From Eubacteriales bacterium (GTDB lineage: Bacteria; Bacillota; Clostridia; Lachnospirales; Lachnospiraceae): 64,000 nucleotides of DNA. The position numbers and the translations under genes are program-made. Location of the stretch: the NCBI GenBank assembly GCA_030524175.1, contig JAUNHC010000014.1, forward strand, positions 1 to 64,000. The letters run 5' to 3'. Positions 40,308 through 50,061 of this stretch are shown one piece after another. The first letter of the stretch is position 1; every line of letters begins with the position of its first letter. The notes under the pieces are model-generated. The model made no database searches, was not told the origin of the DNA, and saw nothing but the letters and a program-made list of their open reading frames with translations.

Positions 40308-40991
40308 CTACTTCGCCTCTGGATATTCAGTACAGAGAAGACGGTAGGCCGGCTCGTCCTCCTCAATCGTTGGGAAACGGCCGATGGGTTCGTAGAAACG
40401 GTTGTCATTCTCGTCGTCGTTGCACATGGAAACCTCACCCAGAAGTACCGGACCTGTTCCCGGCTCCAGTTCAAAATCATGATACATATATTTGTAGATG
40501 GTAATACTTTCTCCGGGGCAAAGCTTCACCTGTGTTCCTGCCGGAACTGTGAACTCCCTGCCGTCACAGTTTACAGTCACATCTGTATCTGCAAACTGTC
40601 CGTCCTCTGTGGAGTTGTAAACACGGATCAGCACGTTTCCGCCGCCCCGGTTGATGATGTCCTCCATTTTCTGCCAGTGGAAATGCATGGGCGCACTCTG
40701 TCCCTCTTTAATATAAAGAAGCTTCTCGGCATAAGTCTTTGTGTATTTTTCCGGCATTTTCAGGTTTCCGTTTCTCAGGGTAATGAGAGAAAAACCGATC
40801 TCGTCAAATTTGCCCAGGCCGTAATCTGTGATATCCCAGCCCAGCATATTCTCTCTTACCTCATCATAATCATGTCCTTTGCCGGCCCATTCCTCCGGTG
40901 TGAAATGACAGAAGGGAGGAAGCTTGAAGCAGCATTTATCAAGCATTGCCTCCATCTCTTTTAAAGCTGCATTGATTTCTGAACGTTTCAT
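40308..40991 (-). CDS. D-lyxose (mannose) ketol-isomerase, cupin type
   Basis: A 227-residue cupin isomerase that converts D-lyxose to D-xylulose and, in this family, also D-mannose to D-fructose. Metal ligands are visible: His, His and Glu in 'SAPMHFHWQKMEDIINRGG', and a later His in 'YKYMYHDFELEPG'. Placed between a sugar-binding protein and a beta-mannosidase, the mannose-to-fructose reaction is the likely physiological one. GGAGA lies 7 bases before the ATG. Confidence 0.87.
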   Translation of the reverse strand: MKRSEINAALKEMEAMLDKCCFKLPPFCHFTPEEWAGKGHDYDEVRENMLGWDITDYGLGKFDEIGFSLITLRNGNLKMPEKYTKTYAEKLLYIKEGQSAPMHFHWQKMEDIINRGGGNVLIRVYNSTEDGQFADTDVTVNCDGREFTVPAGTQVKLCPGESITIYKYMYHDFELEPGTGPVLLGEVSMCNDDENDNRFYEPIGRFPTIEEDEPAYRLLCTEYPEAK

Positions 40992-41053
40992 AATTTCTGT
41001 CTCCTTTCCATAAGAGCAGATATCCGAAGATACCTGCCCTTTATTTTCTTATC

Positions 41054-42550
41054 TTACTTTGATGCTTTCCATTCGTCAATCTGTTTTTGCATTTCATCAA
41101 TAACTTCCTGGATACCTGTTGCCTCTAATTTTTTCAGAAGCTTAGGCAGATATTCATCCGGGTCCACAGAACCTGTATACAGAGATTTTCCAAACTCATC
41201 CAGTACATTTCGGAAGCCTGCCACCTGGGTAGTCACCGGATCCAGGTCAAAGTCAAATCCAAAGGAAGGTGCTTCCTTGGAAGCATCGTTAAACTCTTTA
41301 AATGTATTCCACTTATCAAGGGGATCTGTGTCCGGCACATAGGTGTTGAACAGTCCGCCCTGTACCCAGTAGGGAACCGCATAATCCTTCTTTTTCTCTT
41401 CTATAAGTTTTACCTTACAATCATAGATATAGTCCTTTCCTTCTGCTGCTTTTACTTCCTCAGCGTCCGGCTCAACTTTTTCCCAGTGTTCCCCTTCAAT
41501 ACCGTAGTTGAGAAGATTTCTCAAATACTCATCTGTGTTTACCAGATTCAGGAATTCCATGGCTTTCTCAGGGTGCTCGCTGTTTTTATTGATGGCGGTA
41601 AGAGCACCGCGGGCAGAAGCATTGGTAACCTGTGTATCCATGATTTCTGATGCAACCACCTCATATCCTAAGGTTTCTCCCCAGGTAAGCTCTGCATAAG
41701 GCTGTCCGTCTCCCTTTGTGACAAAACGCTTCACAGACTTATCATCAGATGCAGTTGCCGCATCCTTGTTGATGTATCCGGCCTGGTAATATTTGCGCAT
41801 GGTAGCCAGGGTATCTTTCATTTTATCCGTCTCAAAAACATTTTTCACTGTAAGTGTGTCATCATCATATTCAATTCCGATAGGATCCTGGATTTTATCC
41901 ATGTAGGTAGGGGCTGTATAATCCTTTGTCAGATAAAAAGGTGTCACCTCCGGTTCATTTTCTTTGATGACTTCAAGCCATGGTTCTAAATCCTCCAGGC
42001 TGTGGATGTCTTCATAGGGAATGTCATATTTATCCACATATTCCTTGGTAAATACCCACATAGGGCAGGAACCGATTTCCTTTTCGCTGGGTACGCCGTA
42101 GGTCTTTCCTTTTACCTTGGCTGCTTCCCAGAAACGCTTGTCAATGACGTCATACATTTCTTTTCCTTCTTTTTGAAGCATGTCGTCCAGCTCCAGGAAG
42201 GCACCCTTGTTGGCATTCTGAAGATAATCGTTAGCCCAGGAACAGGTGAAGCACATGTCCCATTTATCTCCTGTATTGATCACTACCTGCATTTTCTGGT
42301 TGTAGTCGCCCCATCCGATATTGATCACATTTAATTTTACACCAATCTTCTCTTCTGTATATTCATTCACTTTATCGATGACCTTTGGAGCATCCTTCTG
42401 GGTATCTCCCACCTGATACCAGGTCAGCTCCACCACTTCTTCACCTTTTTCGTTTGTCTCTGTTTTTTTACCGCATCCTGCCAGCATTCCGGCTGCCATC
42501 ACTGATGCAAGAGTCACTGCTGTAAGCTTTTTAACTATTTTAAATTTCAT
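41054..42550 (-). CDS. Oligosaccharide-binding lipoprotein of an ABC transporter (CUT1)
   Basis: A 498-residue extracellular solute-binding protein with a signal peptide and lipobox 'AAGMLAGCGKK', so it is a lipid-anchored receptor. It has the large two-lobe form of LplA/YtcQ-type proteins, for example 'GDKWDMCFTCSWANDYLQNA' and 'YGVPSEKEIGSCPMWVF'. I choose ATG 42550 because GGAG is 7 bases away; the ATG two codons earlier sits on the site. It belongs with the two permeases at 42810-44756. A 207-bp inverted repeat lies between it and them. Confidence 0.9.
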   Translation of the reverse strand: MKFKIVKKLTAVTLASVMAAGMLAGCGKKTETNEKGEEVVELTWYQVGDTQKDAPKVIDKVNEYTEEKIGVKLNVINIGWGDYNQKMQVVINTGDKWDMCFTCSWANDYLQNANKGAFLELDDMLQKEGKEMYDVIDKRFWEAAKVKGKTYGVPSEKEIGSCPMWVFTKEYVDKYDIPYEDIHSLEDLEPWLEVIKENEPEVTPFYLTKDYTAPTYMDKIQDPIGIEYDDDTLTVKNVFETDKMKDTLATMRKYYQAGYINKDAATASDDKSVKRFVTKGDGQPYAELTWGETLGYEVVASEIMDTQVTNASARGALTAINKNSEHPEKAMEFLNLVNTDEYLRNLLNYGIEGEHWEKVEPDAEEVKAAEGKDYIYDCKVKLIEEKKKDYAVPYWVQGGLFNTYVPDTDPLDKWNTFKEFNDASKEAPSFGFDFDLDPVTTQVAGFRNVLDEFGKSLYTGSVDPDEYLPKLLKKLEATGIQEVIDEMQKQIDEWKASK

Positions 42551-42595
42551 GATCATTCTCCTTCTTTATCAAATATTTATATAATACTATGTCAT

Positions 42596-42802
42596 GATGT
42601 CGGGGTCAAAAGGGAGCCGGGGCGGGTGCTGTCCTCTCCAGACAGACTTGCGGAAGCACGCCTGAAAATCCAGTGCTTACGAAGACTTAGGCGCGAAGGC
42701 TCTCCTGAGCGTCTTAGTCGCAGTTGGTACTTAGTTGAAGGGAAGCGAGTGTCTGTCTGGAGAGGACAGCGCCTGTCCCGGCTCCCTTTTGACCCCGACA
42801 TC
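42596..42802. repeat. Long inverted repeat C, 207 bp, with 7-bp flanking duplication
   Basis: GATGTCGGGGTCAAAAGGGA and onward is exactly inverted at the right end. GCTGTCCTCTCCAGACAGAC recurs inverted further in; only about six bases between these blocks fail to match. ATGTCAT flanks both sides (42589-42595 and 42803-42809). It starts 7 bases after the permease stop and ends close to the binding-protein start, so it sits inside the operon and its transcript would fold into a long stem. Confidence 0.75.
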
Positions 42803-42809
42803 ATGTCAT

Positions 42810-43775
42810 TTATTCTTTCACAGAGCCGATGGTCAGACCGTTGACAAAATATCTCTGGAAGAAAGGATAAGCGAAAATAATAGGCAGGGTGGAAATAACA
42901 ACAATGGCCATCTTGATTGTCTCCTTTGGCAGATTGGCTGCTGCCTTAATACCGTCCACACCCATCATGGACTTATTGCTTGCAAGCCAGTCAATGGAGC
43001 TTTCAATCTGGATCAGCAGATACTGAAGAGGCACCCATTCCTTGGAATCCATGTACATCATGGCATTGAACCAGTCATTCCAGTAAGCAAGTGTGAGGAA
43101 CAAACCAATGGTAGCCAGTCCCGGCAAAGCCATAGGTATGATGATCTTGAAGAAAAGCTTCCACTCAGATGCACCGTCAATCTTGGCGGATTCCACCACC
43201 GCATCCGGAATACTTGTCTTAAAGAAGGTCCGCAGCACAATGATGTTAAAGGAGTTGAGACATAGGGGCAGGATCAGCGCCCACACGGTATCCTTCAGCA
43301 TCAATACCTTGGTAACTACAAGATAATTGGCGATCATACCGCCGGAGAACATCATTGGAATTGTAATTACAGTGGTAAAAAATTTTCTGTACGCATAGGT
43401 CTTTCTGGAAATTGCATATGCATAGGTACCTGTGAGAAGAAGTCCCAGAAGAGTACCTGCCACAGTAACCAGGATGGTAACTCCATAGCTTCGGATAATG
43501 TTTTCCCCTGCCTGGACAATATACTTATAAGCATATAAGCTCCATTTCTCCGGAATAAACCGGTATCCATTCATGACAAGAGAATTTTCGTCGGTCAAAG
43601 AGATAATGATAACAAAGATGAACGGAATCACTGCTGCCAGAGAGCAGATAGCCAGGATAATATTAATGACCACGTTTGTAGGTTTCTTGACCATATTCCA
43701 CTCACACTGCTGTTCTTCAATTTTGCGGATTTCTTTATCTTTCTTTCTCTCCGCTCTTTTTTCTGCGAATGTCAT
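42810..43775 (-). CDS. Sugar ABC transporter permease, LplC/YtcP type
   Basis: A 321-residue CUT1 permease with six hydrophobic spans and the EAA loop 'ESAKIDGASEWKLFFKIIIP'. The N-terminus is long and charged ('KRAERKKDKEIRKIEEQQCE'), typical of the LplC group. It pairs with the permease 18 bases upstream and the lipoprotein downstream to import an oligosaccharide, probably a mannoside from the operon content. The ATPase is missing locally, as is usual when a shared MsmX-type ATPase is used. Confidence 0.9.
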   Translation of the reverse strand: MTFAEKRAERKKDKEIRKIEEQQCEWNMVKKPTNVVINIILAICSLAAVIPFIFVIIISLTDENSLVMNGYRFIPEKWSLYAYKYIVQAGENIIRSYGVTILVTVAGTLLGLLLTGTYAYAISRKTYAYRKFFTTVITIPMMFSGGMIANYLVVTKVLMLKDTVWALILPLCLNSFNIIVLRTFFKTSIPDAVVESAKIDGASEWKLFFKIIIPMALPGLATIGLFLTLAYWNDWFNAMMYMDSKEWVPLQYLLIQIESSIDWLASNKSMMGVDGIKAAANLPKETIKMAIVVISTLPIIFAYPFFQRYFVNGLTIGSVKE

Positions 43776-43793
43776 AGCTTTTCTTCCCCCTTT

Positions 43794-44756
43794 CTAAAAC
43801 AGTGCATTGTCATTGTCCACCTTAGATACTACCTTGTTGCATACCATAAGGAGTACAAAGCCTACCACCGACTGGAACAGTGCGGCAGCGGAACTCATAC
43901 CAAGCTCGCCGTTGGTTTTCAGCGCACGGAATATGTAAGTATCCAGAACGTTTGTCACATCGTACAGCGGGCCGGAATCCATAGGCAGCTGATAGAACAG
44001 ACCGAAATCCGCCTTAAAGATGCCTCCCATTGCCATGATCAGCAGGATTGTGATAACAGGCTTCAGCAGCGGCAAAGTAATATATTTGATCTGCTGCCAC
44101 TTAGTGGCACCGTCAAGGACTGCTGCCTCATAATACTCCTTGTTGATCCCGCAGATGGAAGCCAGGTAAACAACTGTGTTGTATCCCACGCCCTTCCATT
44201 GGCTCATGAAGATAATGATAAACGGCCAGTAGCTTTTCGTTGTGTACCAGGAAATCCCGTCTTTCCCAAACTGCTGCAGAACCCCGTTAAAATATCCCTT
44301 GGCAGGATTGAGAAACGCGAAGAGACAGTAGCTGACAACAACCCAGGAAAGGAAGTACGGCAGAAACATTGCACTTTGGTAAACCTTAGTCATTGCTTTG
44401 TTGCGAAGTTCATTGAGCAGCAGGGCCATAATGATCGGTAACACTACGCCGAGAATGATAAAACAGAAGTTATAGAGCACAGTATTGCGCAGGACGATCC
44501 ATGCATCGCCGCTGCTGAAGAGAAACTTAAAGTTTTCCAGACCTACAAATTCGCTGTTCCACAAACTTTCAAAGAAACCGCCTGACAGACGGTATTTCTT
44601 AAAAGCGACCAGAATACCGAATAACGGCAGATAGGCAAAGCACAAAAACCATATGGCACCAGGTAAGCTTAAAACTAAAAGTTCCTTATTCATTTTTAAC
44701 CGGGCCATAAAACTCAGCCCTTCTTTTTTAGCAGGAGCTTTCTTCTTGCTATTCAA
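43794..44756 (-). CDS. Sugar ABC transporter permease, LplB/YteP type
   Basis: A 320-residue CUT1 permease with six hydrophobic spans and the EAA loop 'YEAAVLDGATKWQQIKYITL'. The start is a TTG at 44756, chosen because GGAGG lies exactly 8 bases ahead and no ATG is close. It is the first gene of the transporter-isomerase-mannosidase operon and lies just downstream of the YesN/YesM pair at 44996-48257, the likely regulator of the operon. Confidence 0.88.
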   Translation of the reverse strand: MNSKKKAPAKKEGLSFMARLKMNKELLVLSLPGAIWFLCFAYLPLFGILVAFKKYRLSGGFFESLWNSEFVGLENFKFLFSSGDAWIVLRNTVLYNFCFIILGVVLPIIMALLLNELRNKAMTKVYQSAMFLPYFLSWVVVSYCLFAFLNPAKGYFNGVLQQFGKDGISWYTTKSYWPFIIIFMSQWKGVGYNTVVYLASICGINKEYYEAAVLDGATKWQQIKYITLPLLKPVITILLIMAMGGIFKADFGLFYQLPMDSGPLYDVTNVLDTYIFRALKTNGELGMSSAAALFQSVVGFVLLMVCNKVVSKVDNDNALF

Positions 44757-44908
44757 TACGATAACCTCCCTCTTTCTTGTACGTCAGAATGACCGCCGGC
44801 AGGACATGTGACGCAGCTTTTTTGTATATATTTACTATACTCAAAGTACGTCCTGATTCCTAGTTGAAAACTTTTAGGTTTCTTGTACATTTTCTAGGGG
44901 ATTATCCG

Positions 44909-44952
44909 GAAAAACAACAGCCAGTCCAATGCCTTCCACATTGTTCTGGCTG
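44909..44952 (-). terminator. Terminator of the YesM/YesN pair
   Basis: CAGCCAGAACAATG...CATTGGACTGGCTG followed by TTGTTTTT on the minus strand, 44 bases past the response-regulator stop. Confidence 0.82.
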
Positions 44953-44995
44953 TAATCACCGGGACTGGCACGCTGACACCTTCACGTTCAGCACG

Positions 44996-46534
44996 CTAAA
45001 TCCTGTCTCCCGGTTCTGTTTCATATTTCTTGATATCCCGCAAGGATGCAGGTGACACTCCGAAACACTGCTTGAATTTCCTGTAGAAATAGCTGGTGTC
45101 AGGATATCCTACTTCCCTGGCAATATCGTTGATCTTCATATTTGTATTCAGTATCAGATCCTTGGCAATCCCATTCTTTGTATTGTTCAGATACTGATTA
45201 AAGGAACAGCCTGTCTCCTTCTGGAAGATCTGTCCCAGATAAGATGCATTCATGTGATATTTGTAAGCCAGCGTCTTAAGGTTCATATCCTCCCGGTAAT
45301 TCTTGGCCACTTCTTCCATGAGCTGGCGCACTACAGGTGTATACTGGGAATTTTCCGTGTGCAGATAAGTGATGATATCTGTAACCTCTGCAATAAAAAT
45401 CTTTTTCAGGCCGAAGATATCCTCAGCACGGTAAATCTTCTCCAGCATCTCTGTAAGATCCTGCATTCTCCGCACTTTTTCCAGCTTATACTCCACTTTG
45501 ATGTCATTGAGGATAAGAGCAACCTTGAGGGCAAGCTGATACAGCACATCAACATCCACTGATTCCCGGATACTGTTGATGAACAGATCCTCAATATAAT
45601 CAAGGGCTCCCTCCCTGTCCTTTTTAAGGATCATTTTACGTAAGGTCATACTGTCTATGGCTACGTCTTGAGATGTACGTTCCTTTACGTGTTTCTCATC
45701 AATACAGCTTCCATAGCCGTCAATGATACGGTATTTCTGAAGGCGCTGGCAAACCTTATAGCTGTCCTGAAGTTCCTGATAAGAAGCAATGGGACGGCTG
45801 ATACTGATGAAGGTGAATAGCTGCAGGTTCTCCTCCACACCATTTTGGAAGGCTGAAAAATATTCTGCAGCGTTCCCGGCCCGGATTTCTGACATATATA
45901 AAAATAAGAGAAGACTGTCCGGAGAGAGATAAAGAGGGCGCATTGCCGGTTCTTTCTCCCTGATATACTTAAGCAGCTCCGCCATACCTCCCCGCTTGAC
46001 ACTGTCAGGTTCAAGGCTCATCATGGCAACTGCCACATATTCCTTCACAGGCGGCAAAAGGTCCAGATACTTATTCTCCTCTTCTTTGTTAAGCCTTCCT
46101 TCCAGAAAGCGCTTCCAGCCGAATTTCTCCTCCATATCAGCCGCTTTATTCCTGTCAGCCTGGTCAAGCTTCAAGGCAGCGGAACGCAGTACCTGGGTCA
46201 GCTTATCTTCGTCAATAGGCTTTAATATGTAATCCTCCACGTCCAGGGTGATCGCTTTTCTGGCATATTCAAATTCATCGTAGCCTGTGAGGATGATACA
46301 GCGGCTCCTTGTATTTTTCTCCCGCAAAGCCTTCATAAAGCCAAGTCCGTCAAGAACAGGCATCTCCACATCCGTGACAATGATATCCACAGGCTCTTTC
46401 TCAAAGAGTTCCAGAGCCTCCTTGCCGTTATGGGCCATATGGACCACCTTCAGTCCTATTTCCTCCCAGTCAATAATACTGCGGAGCCCCTCCAGGATAA
46501 ACTCCTCATCTTCCACCAACATCACTGTCTTCAT
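44996..46534 (-). CDS. Response regulator, YesN/AraC type
   Basis: A 512-residue regulator. The receiver domain (about 1-120) has 'VMLVEDEEFILEGLRSIIDW' and the phospho-acceptor Asp in 'DIIVTDVEMPVLDG'. A long middle region follows. A C-terminal AraC-type double helix-turn-helix ends it, with 'LKTLAYKYHMNASYLGQIFQ' and 'EVGYPDTSYFYRKFKQCFGV'. The start is ATG 46534 after GGAGGGG. It overlaps the kinase gene by 29 bases, so the pair is co-translated. It probably activates the downstream mannoside transporter operon on sugar sensing. Confidence 0.92.
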   Translation of the reverse strand: MKTVMLVEDEEFILEGLRSIIDWEEIGLKVVHMAHNGKEALELFEKEPVDIIVTDVEMPVLDGLGFMKALREKNTRSRCIILTGYDEFEYARKAITLDVEDYILKPIDEDKLTQVLRSAALKLDQADRNKAADMEEKFGWKRFLEGRLNKEEENKYLDLLPPVKEYVAVAMMSLEPDSVKRGGMAELLKYIREKEPAMRPLYLSPDSLLLFLYMSEIRAGNAAEYFSAFQNGVEENLQLFTFISISRPIASYQELQDSYKVCQRLQKYRIIDGYGSCIDEKHVKERTSQDVAIDSMTLRKMILKKDREGALDYIEDLFINSIRESVDVDVLYQLALKVALILNDIKVEYKLEKVRRMQDLTEMLEKIYRAEDIFGLKKIFIAEVTDIITYLHTENSQYTPVVRQLMEEVAKNYREDMNLKTLAYKYHMNASYLGQIFQKETGCSFNQYLNNTKNGIAKDLILNTNMKINDIAREVGYPDTSYFYRKFKQCFGVSPASLRDIKKYETEPGDRI

Positions 46535-48257
46535 TCTCTTTCCCCTCCTCAAATCTGATATCCAGCGTTACCTCAAGACCGCCCTCCGGCCTTGCCTTAA
46601 GCCTGACTCCGTACTGTGGTCCGTAAACAGCCTTCACTCTGCGGTTTACGTTGGACAATCCTATGGAACTGTGTTCTTCGTAAATATTTTCCTCCAGCAT
46701 ATGGTTCTGCCTTTCCACTTCCTCCCCGGGCATCCCTTTTCCGTTGTCTGTCATACGTATGAGCAGACGTTCCTCCACACGCTCTGCTGAAATGGCAATG
46801 TGATTATCGTTTGCTTCCATCCTGATTCCGTGGACGAAATAATTCTCGATCAAGGGCTGCAAAACAAACTTGATAACAGGGCACTGCATCAGTTCCAGAG
46901 GACAGTCCACCTGGGAAGTGAAACGGCCCTGATAGCGGTATTCAAACAATTCCAGATATTTCTTACAGTAGTGAAGCTCCTGAGCCAGGGTGATCACATC
47001 CTTTTCCTTAAGCTGTGCCCGGAAGGTTACTGCCATACTGTAGAGCATTTTTCCCACTTCCCTGTCTCCGTTTGTGATGGCCTTCATACGGATAGCCTCC
47101 AGGGTATTATAGAGGAAATGGGGATTTATCTGGCTCTGCAGTGCCTGCATCTGGGCATTCTTCTGCTCAATCTCAGCCAGGTAGCTCTTCTGGATATACT
47201 GGTCAAGCTGGCGGCACATTTCATTGAAATGAGAAGAGATCACATCAAGCTCATCTCCGTTTTCATTTACTGCCAGGCGGGCCGTGAGATCTCCTGTCAT
47301 AACCCGCTCCATTCCTTCCAGGATCAGGCTCAGGCGCTGGCTTAAACGATGCAGATACCAGTTGATCAGCAGTTCTCCCACCAGGATAAGACCTGTCCCT
47401 ATGCCCAGAACTGCCAGAATGGCAAGACCGCTTATATGTCCGGCCTTCTTCTTGTCCAGAAGAACATAAATCTGATACTCTTTTACGTTTTGTCTTGTGA
47501 CATAGGAATCAGTCAGTTTCTCAAGCTCTCCCTGTTCGTCAGCCAAACGGAACGCATCTTTGTCGTAGGAATCATCTCCCCATATCTTATCTCCGGCCTC
47601 ATCTGTGACAAGCAGTGTGGAAACTGCAGCCTCTCTGCTGATATTGTCCAGACGGGCAGTATCAAATATGACCATGATACAGCCGATGGGCTTCTGGGTA
47701 TCTGTACTGCGGATTTCCTTACGGAAATAAAATTCATTTTCTTCCCATGCCGTATTGTCCAGGATATCTTTGAAACGCTGTTCGTTTTTCTTGTATGGAT
47801 ACACCGTCTTTTCAGGATAACAATATGTGATTTCTTTCTTTGCATAGCTTACAAGCTCTACTCTTTTAATTGCAGAGTAAGCAGTGAAAGCGTCTTCCAC
47901 ATATGTGTATATGCTCTGGGACTCCAGAGAGTTAGAGTCCGAGTACCTGTCTAACCTTTTTTTCTGATATAATTCCGGCGCATAAAGAAATGCATTTTCT
48001 AAATCCTTCATCACCTCGCCGGACTGATAAAGATTCCCATACAAATAAGCTGCGATCTCATCGGCATCTGATATATATTCCGCGGCTGAAGCCTGAAGGC
48101 GTGCGGCTTCTTCCCTGTTTGCCTGAATTGTCCGGCTTCTGATCGCAGTGACAAAATACGCCATAAGACCTGCTGCTATGATCAATACTACAACGGTATA
48201 TGTATAGAACAGCTTCCGGTGAAGCTGGCGGGGATTGCGTGCTTCTATTGTGGGCAT
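46506..48257 (-). CDS. Sensor histidine kinase, YesM type
   Basis: A 583-residue kinase: N-terminal membrane span, extracellular sensor of about 240 residues, second span ('GLAILAVLGIGTGLILVGEL'), and a HAMP linker. The His_kinase domain has the phospho-acceptor in 'QSQINPHFLYNTLEAIRMKA', and the ATP-binding domain 'IRMTDNGKGMPGEE'. The type senses sugars or binding proteins at the membrane. AGGAG is 7 bases before the ATG. The regulator gene overlaps its end. Confidence 0.93.
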   Translation of the reverse strand: MPTIEARNPRQLHRKLFYTYTVVVLIIAAGLMAYFVTAIRSRTIQANREEAARLQASAAEYISDADEIAAYLYGNLYQSGEVMKDLENAFLYAPELYQKKRLDRYSDSNSLESQSIYTYVEDAFTAYSAIKRVELVSYAKKEITYCYPEKTVYPYKKNEQRFKDILDNTAWEENEFYFRKEIRSTDTQKPIGCIMVIFDTARLDNISREAAVSTLLVTDEAGDKIWGDDSYDKDAFRLADEQGELEKLTDSYVTRQNVKEYQIYVLLDKKKAGHISGLAILAVLGIGTGLILVGELLINWYLHRLSQRLSLILEGMERVMTGDLTARLAVNENGDELDVISSHFNEMCRQLDQYIQKSYLAEIEQKNAQMQALQSQINPHFLYNTLEAIRMKAITNGDREVGKMLYSMAVTFRAQLKEKDVITLAQELHYCKKYLELFEYRYQGRFTSQVDCPLELMQCPVIKFVLQPLIENYFVHGIRMEANDNHIAISAERVEERLLIRMTDNGKGMPGEEVERQNHMLEENIYEEHSSIGLSNVNRRVKAVYGPQYGVRLKARPEGGLEVTLDIRFEEGKENEDSDVGGR

Positions 48258-48308
48258 ATGAATTACTCCTGGTCTTCAAGTGTTTATTTTAATGTCTGTG
48301 AGAACCCC

Positions 48309-48355
48309 CTAGTAGTCCAGTCATTATGAAGGTTTCAAACTTTATAGACTACTAG
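48309..48355. promoter_or_regulatory. Inverted repeat upstream of the YesM gene
   Basis: CTAGTAGTC and GACTACTAG, 29 bases apart, lie about 50-100 bases before the kinase start and may be a regulator site. The spacing is large for a single operator. Confidence 0.3.
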
Positions 48356-48433
48356 ACATCAAGGGGCAAAATACCTTTTTACCCCTACATCATAACATAG
48401 AAATGGGAGAAAATGGAGGTTAAGTTTCATAAT

Positions 48434-48471
48434 AAAACGGGCATGTATGCTAACGCACATCTGCCCGTTTT
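48434..48471 (-). terminator. Terminator of the GH78-like gene
   Basis: AAAACGGGCA and TGCCCGTTTT, perfect 10-bp arms, with AT-rich sequence on both sides, 20 bases past the stop. Confidence 0.8.
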
Positions 48472-48490
48472 ATATGATAAGTTCAAAGTT

Positions 48491-50050
48491 TTAAAAAATC
48501 TTTTCTATTTTTCTGAGAAGAAATGCAGGCGTACAGCTCCAGGCATGGCAGTAGCTGTTGACAATACGGGAGCCGTAGGGGGATTCCTCTCTATTCTCCG
48601 GATTATATAATTCCCAGAAGGTATCCGCTCCCCCTTCCACCATACCGCCCCAGTAATATTTTATGTAATCCAGCGCCTTTTTTTCCTCCCCGCAGAGAAG
48701 GAGGGCCTCAACATAATGATGGTTCATATAGGGAGTTACCATTCCCATTTCAGGCTTCTCTTCGTCAAGGCGGTTTAAAAGTTCCCTTGCTTCTTTTCCT
48801 TTCACCACCTCTGCGAGAACCATCCATACCTGACTTGCATAGGAAATCTGTCTGTCCCTGCCGCTGATAAACATTCCCTTTGTACCATCCCACAGGTATT
48901 TCATTGCTGCTGCCGCTTTTTCCTCTGCCTCCCTTTCAAGCCGGGATGCCTCATCCGTACAGCCCAAAATCCTGGCAAGACACGCGCCGCGCCGCACACA
49001 GTAAATATACACTGCCTGTGCTCCCGCCTGCTTATCAAGTCCGGCCTTCCAGTCCAGGAAGCAGTCGTTAGCCTCCATCTCCCGTACCACATGGGTAGTG
49101 CCAAATTCCTGTGACGCAAGCTCGATCTGCCTTTTGGCACAGGGCCACAGCTCCTTCAGGGTATCTTCATCACCGGATTCCATATAATAATCATAGAGCA
49201 CCGGAACAAAAAACAGGGAATAATCAAAGAAGAACGTGTCATCCACAATGTAGTCAGGCTCCGTGAAAACACAGGCTCCCACTCTCCCATCGTCTCTTGT
49301 CAGTCCGGCAAAAAGATAAAGGCACCGTTTCACAAGCTTATAATCCCGGAATGTTTCATAATTTGCCAGCGCCTGAAGTCTCAGGTCACCAATCCACAGC
49401 CTCCTGTCCCTCTTAGGGCCGTCCTCAAAAACATCCTGCATACAGTTTGCAAGTGTACGCACGCTTACCCGGTCAATGTCCTTTAAGAGCTTATCCTGGG
49501 TGTGGAAAGGAAACACAGCCTCCGGATCTGCTGCCGACACTGCACTTAGCTTCGCCTCCTCCACCACCAGCTTCCACTTTTTCGAGGTATCCAAGGCTAA
49601 AATTTCCAAATACCGGAATGCATACCTCCTGGGAAGTCTTACCTCAGCCGGAAGCACGTCAAGGTGGATAAATTCCTCCTGTATCCATCCTCTGCTGATC
49701 CATCCGTGGTAATCTCCGGAATCATCCAGGATTTCCCCGGGAACCTCAGCAAATTTCAGTCTCAGAAAAGCCGGGGCATCCTGAGGGCTTCCCACAGAAT
49801 TAAATTTTAAGGTGACATAGCCCACATAGTGAGTACCAAAATCAAGACACAGGGATTCTCCCTTACCCAGAGAATACCGCGGCAGCATGCGGCCATCTGA
49901 TTTTTCCTGAATTTCTGCTGTGTCCCCTTTGGACGAAATAGCAACAATACGAAGGGGGGCCTTAACACTGCTCTTAAGCCTTGGCCGACACCTCTGCGCT
50001 TTTTCTATAAAACCAGCATTCACCAGCCGTTTCATTTCCTGATCAACCAT
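48491..50050 (-). CDS. Alpha-L-rhamnosidase-like glycosidase (GH78-type)
   Basis: A 519-residue protein without a signal peptide. A beta-sandwich region (about 60-170) precedes an alpha/alpha barrel. The barrel shows 'FEDGPKRDRRLWIGDLRLQ', the equivalent of the D-x-x-x-x-x-R-x-x-W-x-G-D motif of GH78, and a C-terminal 'SYCHAWSCTPAFLLRKI'. It is shorter than typical rhamnosidases (about 900), so the accessory domains are missing and the true substrate may differ. I start at ATG 50050, 7 bases after AGGAG. It closes an operon with DUF624, an unknown membrane protein and a CUT1 transporter. Confidence 0.8.
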   Translation of the reverse strand: MVDQEMKRLVNAGFIEKAQRCRPRLKSSVKAPLRIVAISSKGDTAEIQEKSDGRMLPRYSLGKGESLCLDFGTHYVGYVTLKFNSVGSPQDAPAFLRLKFAEVPGEILDDSGDYHGWISRGWIQEEFIHLDVLPAEVRLPRRYAFRYLEILALDTSKKWKLVVEEAKLSAVSAADPEAVFPFHTQDKLLKDIDRVSVRTLANCMQDVFEDGPKRDRRLWIGDLRLQALANYETFRDYKLVKRCLYLFAGLTRDDGRVGACVFTEPDYIVDDTFFFDYSLFFVPVLYDYYMESGDEDTLKELWPCAKRQIELASQEFGTTHVVREMEANDCFLDWKAGLDKQAGAQAVYIYCVRRGACLARILGCTDEASRLEREAEEKAAAAMKYLWDGTKGMFISGRDRQISYASQVWMVLAEVVKGKEARELLNRLDEEKPEMGMVTPYMNHHYVEALLLCGEEKKALDYIKYYWGGMVEGGADTFWELYNPENREESPYGSRIVNSYCHAWSCTPAFLLRKIEKIF

Positions 50051-50061
50051 AATCATTCTCC

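Noticed and set aside
42586-42600. ACTATGTCAT before the binding-protein gene, matching half of the sugar-acid operator
   Set aside because: Only half the palindrome is present, and the string coincides with the flank and edge of inverted repeat C, which explains it better.
48381-48400. CTATGTTATGATGTAG-like sequence upstream of the YesM gene, resembling the sugar-acid operator
   Set aside because: It matches 12 of 15 positions, has broken symmetry, and lies over 120 bases from the gene with no promoter beside it. The gene belongs to a different pathway.
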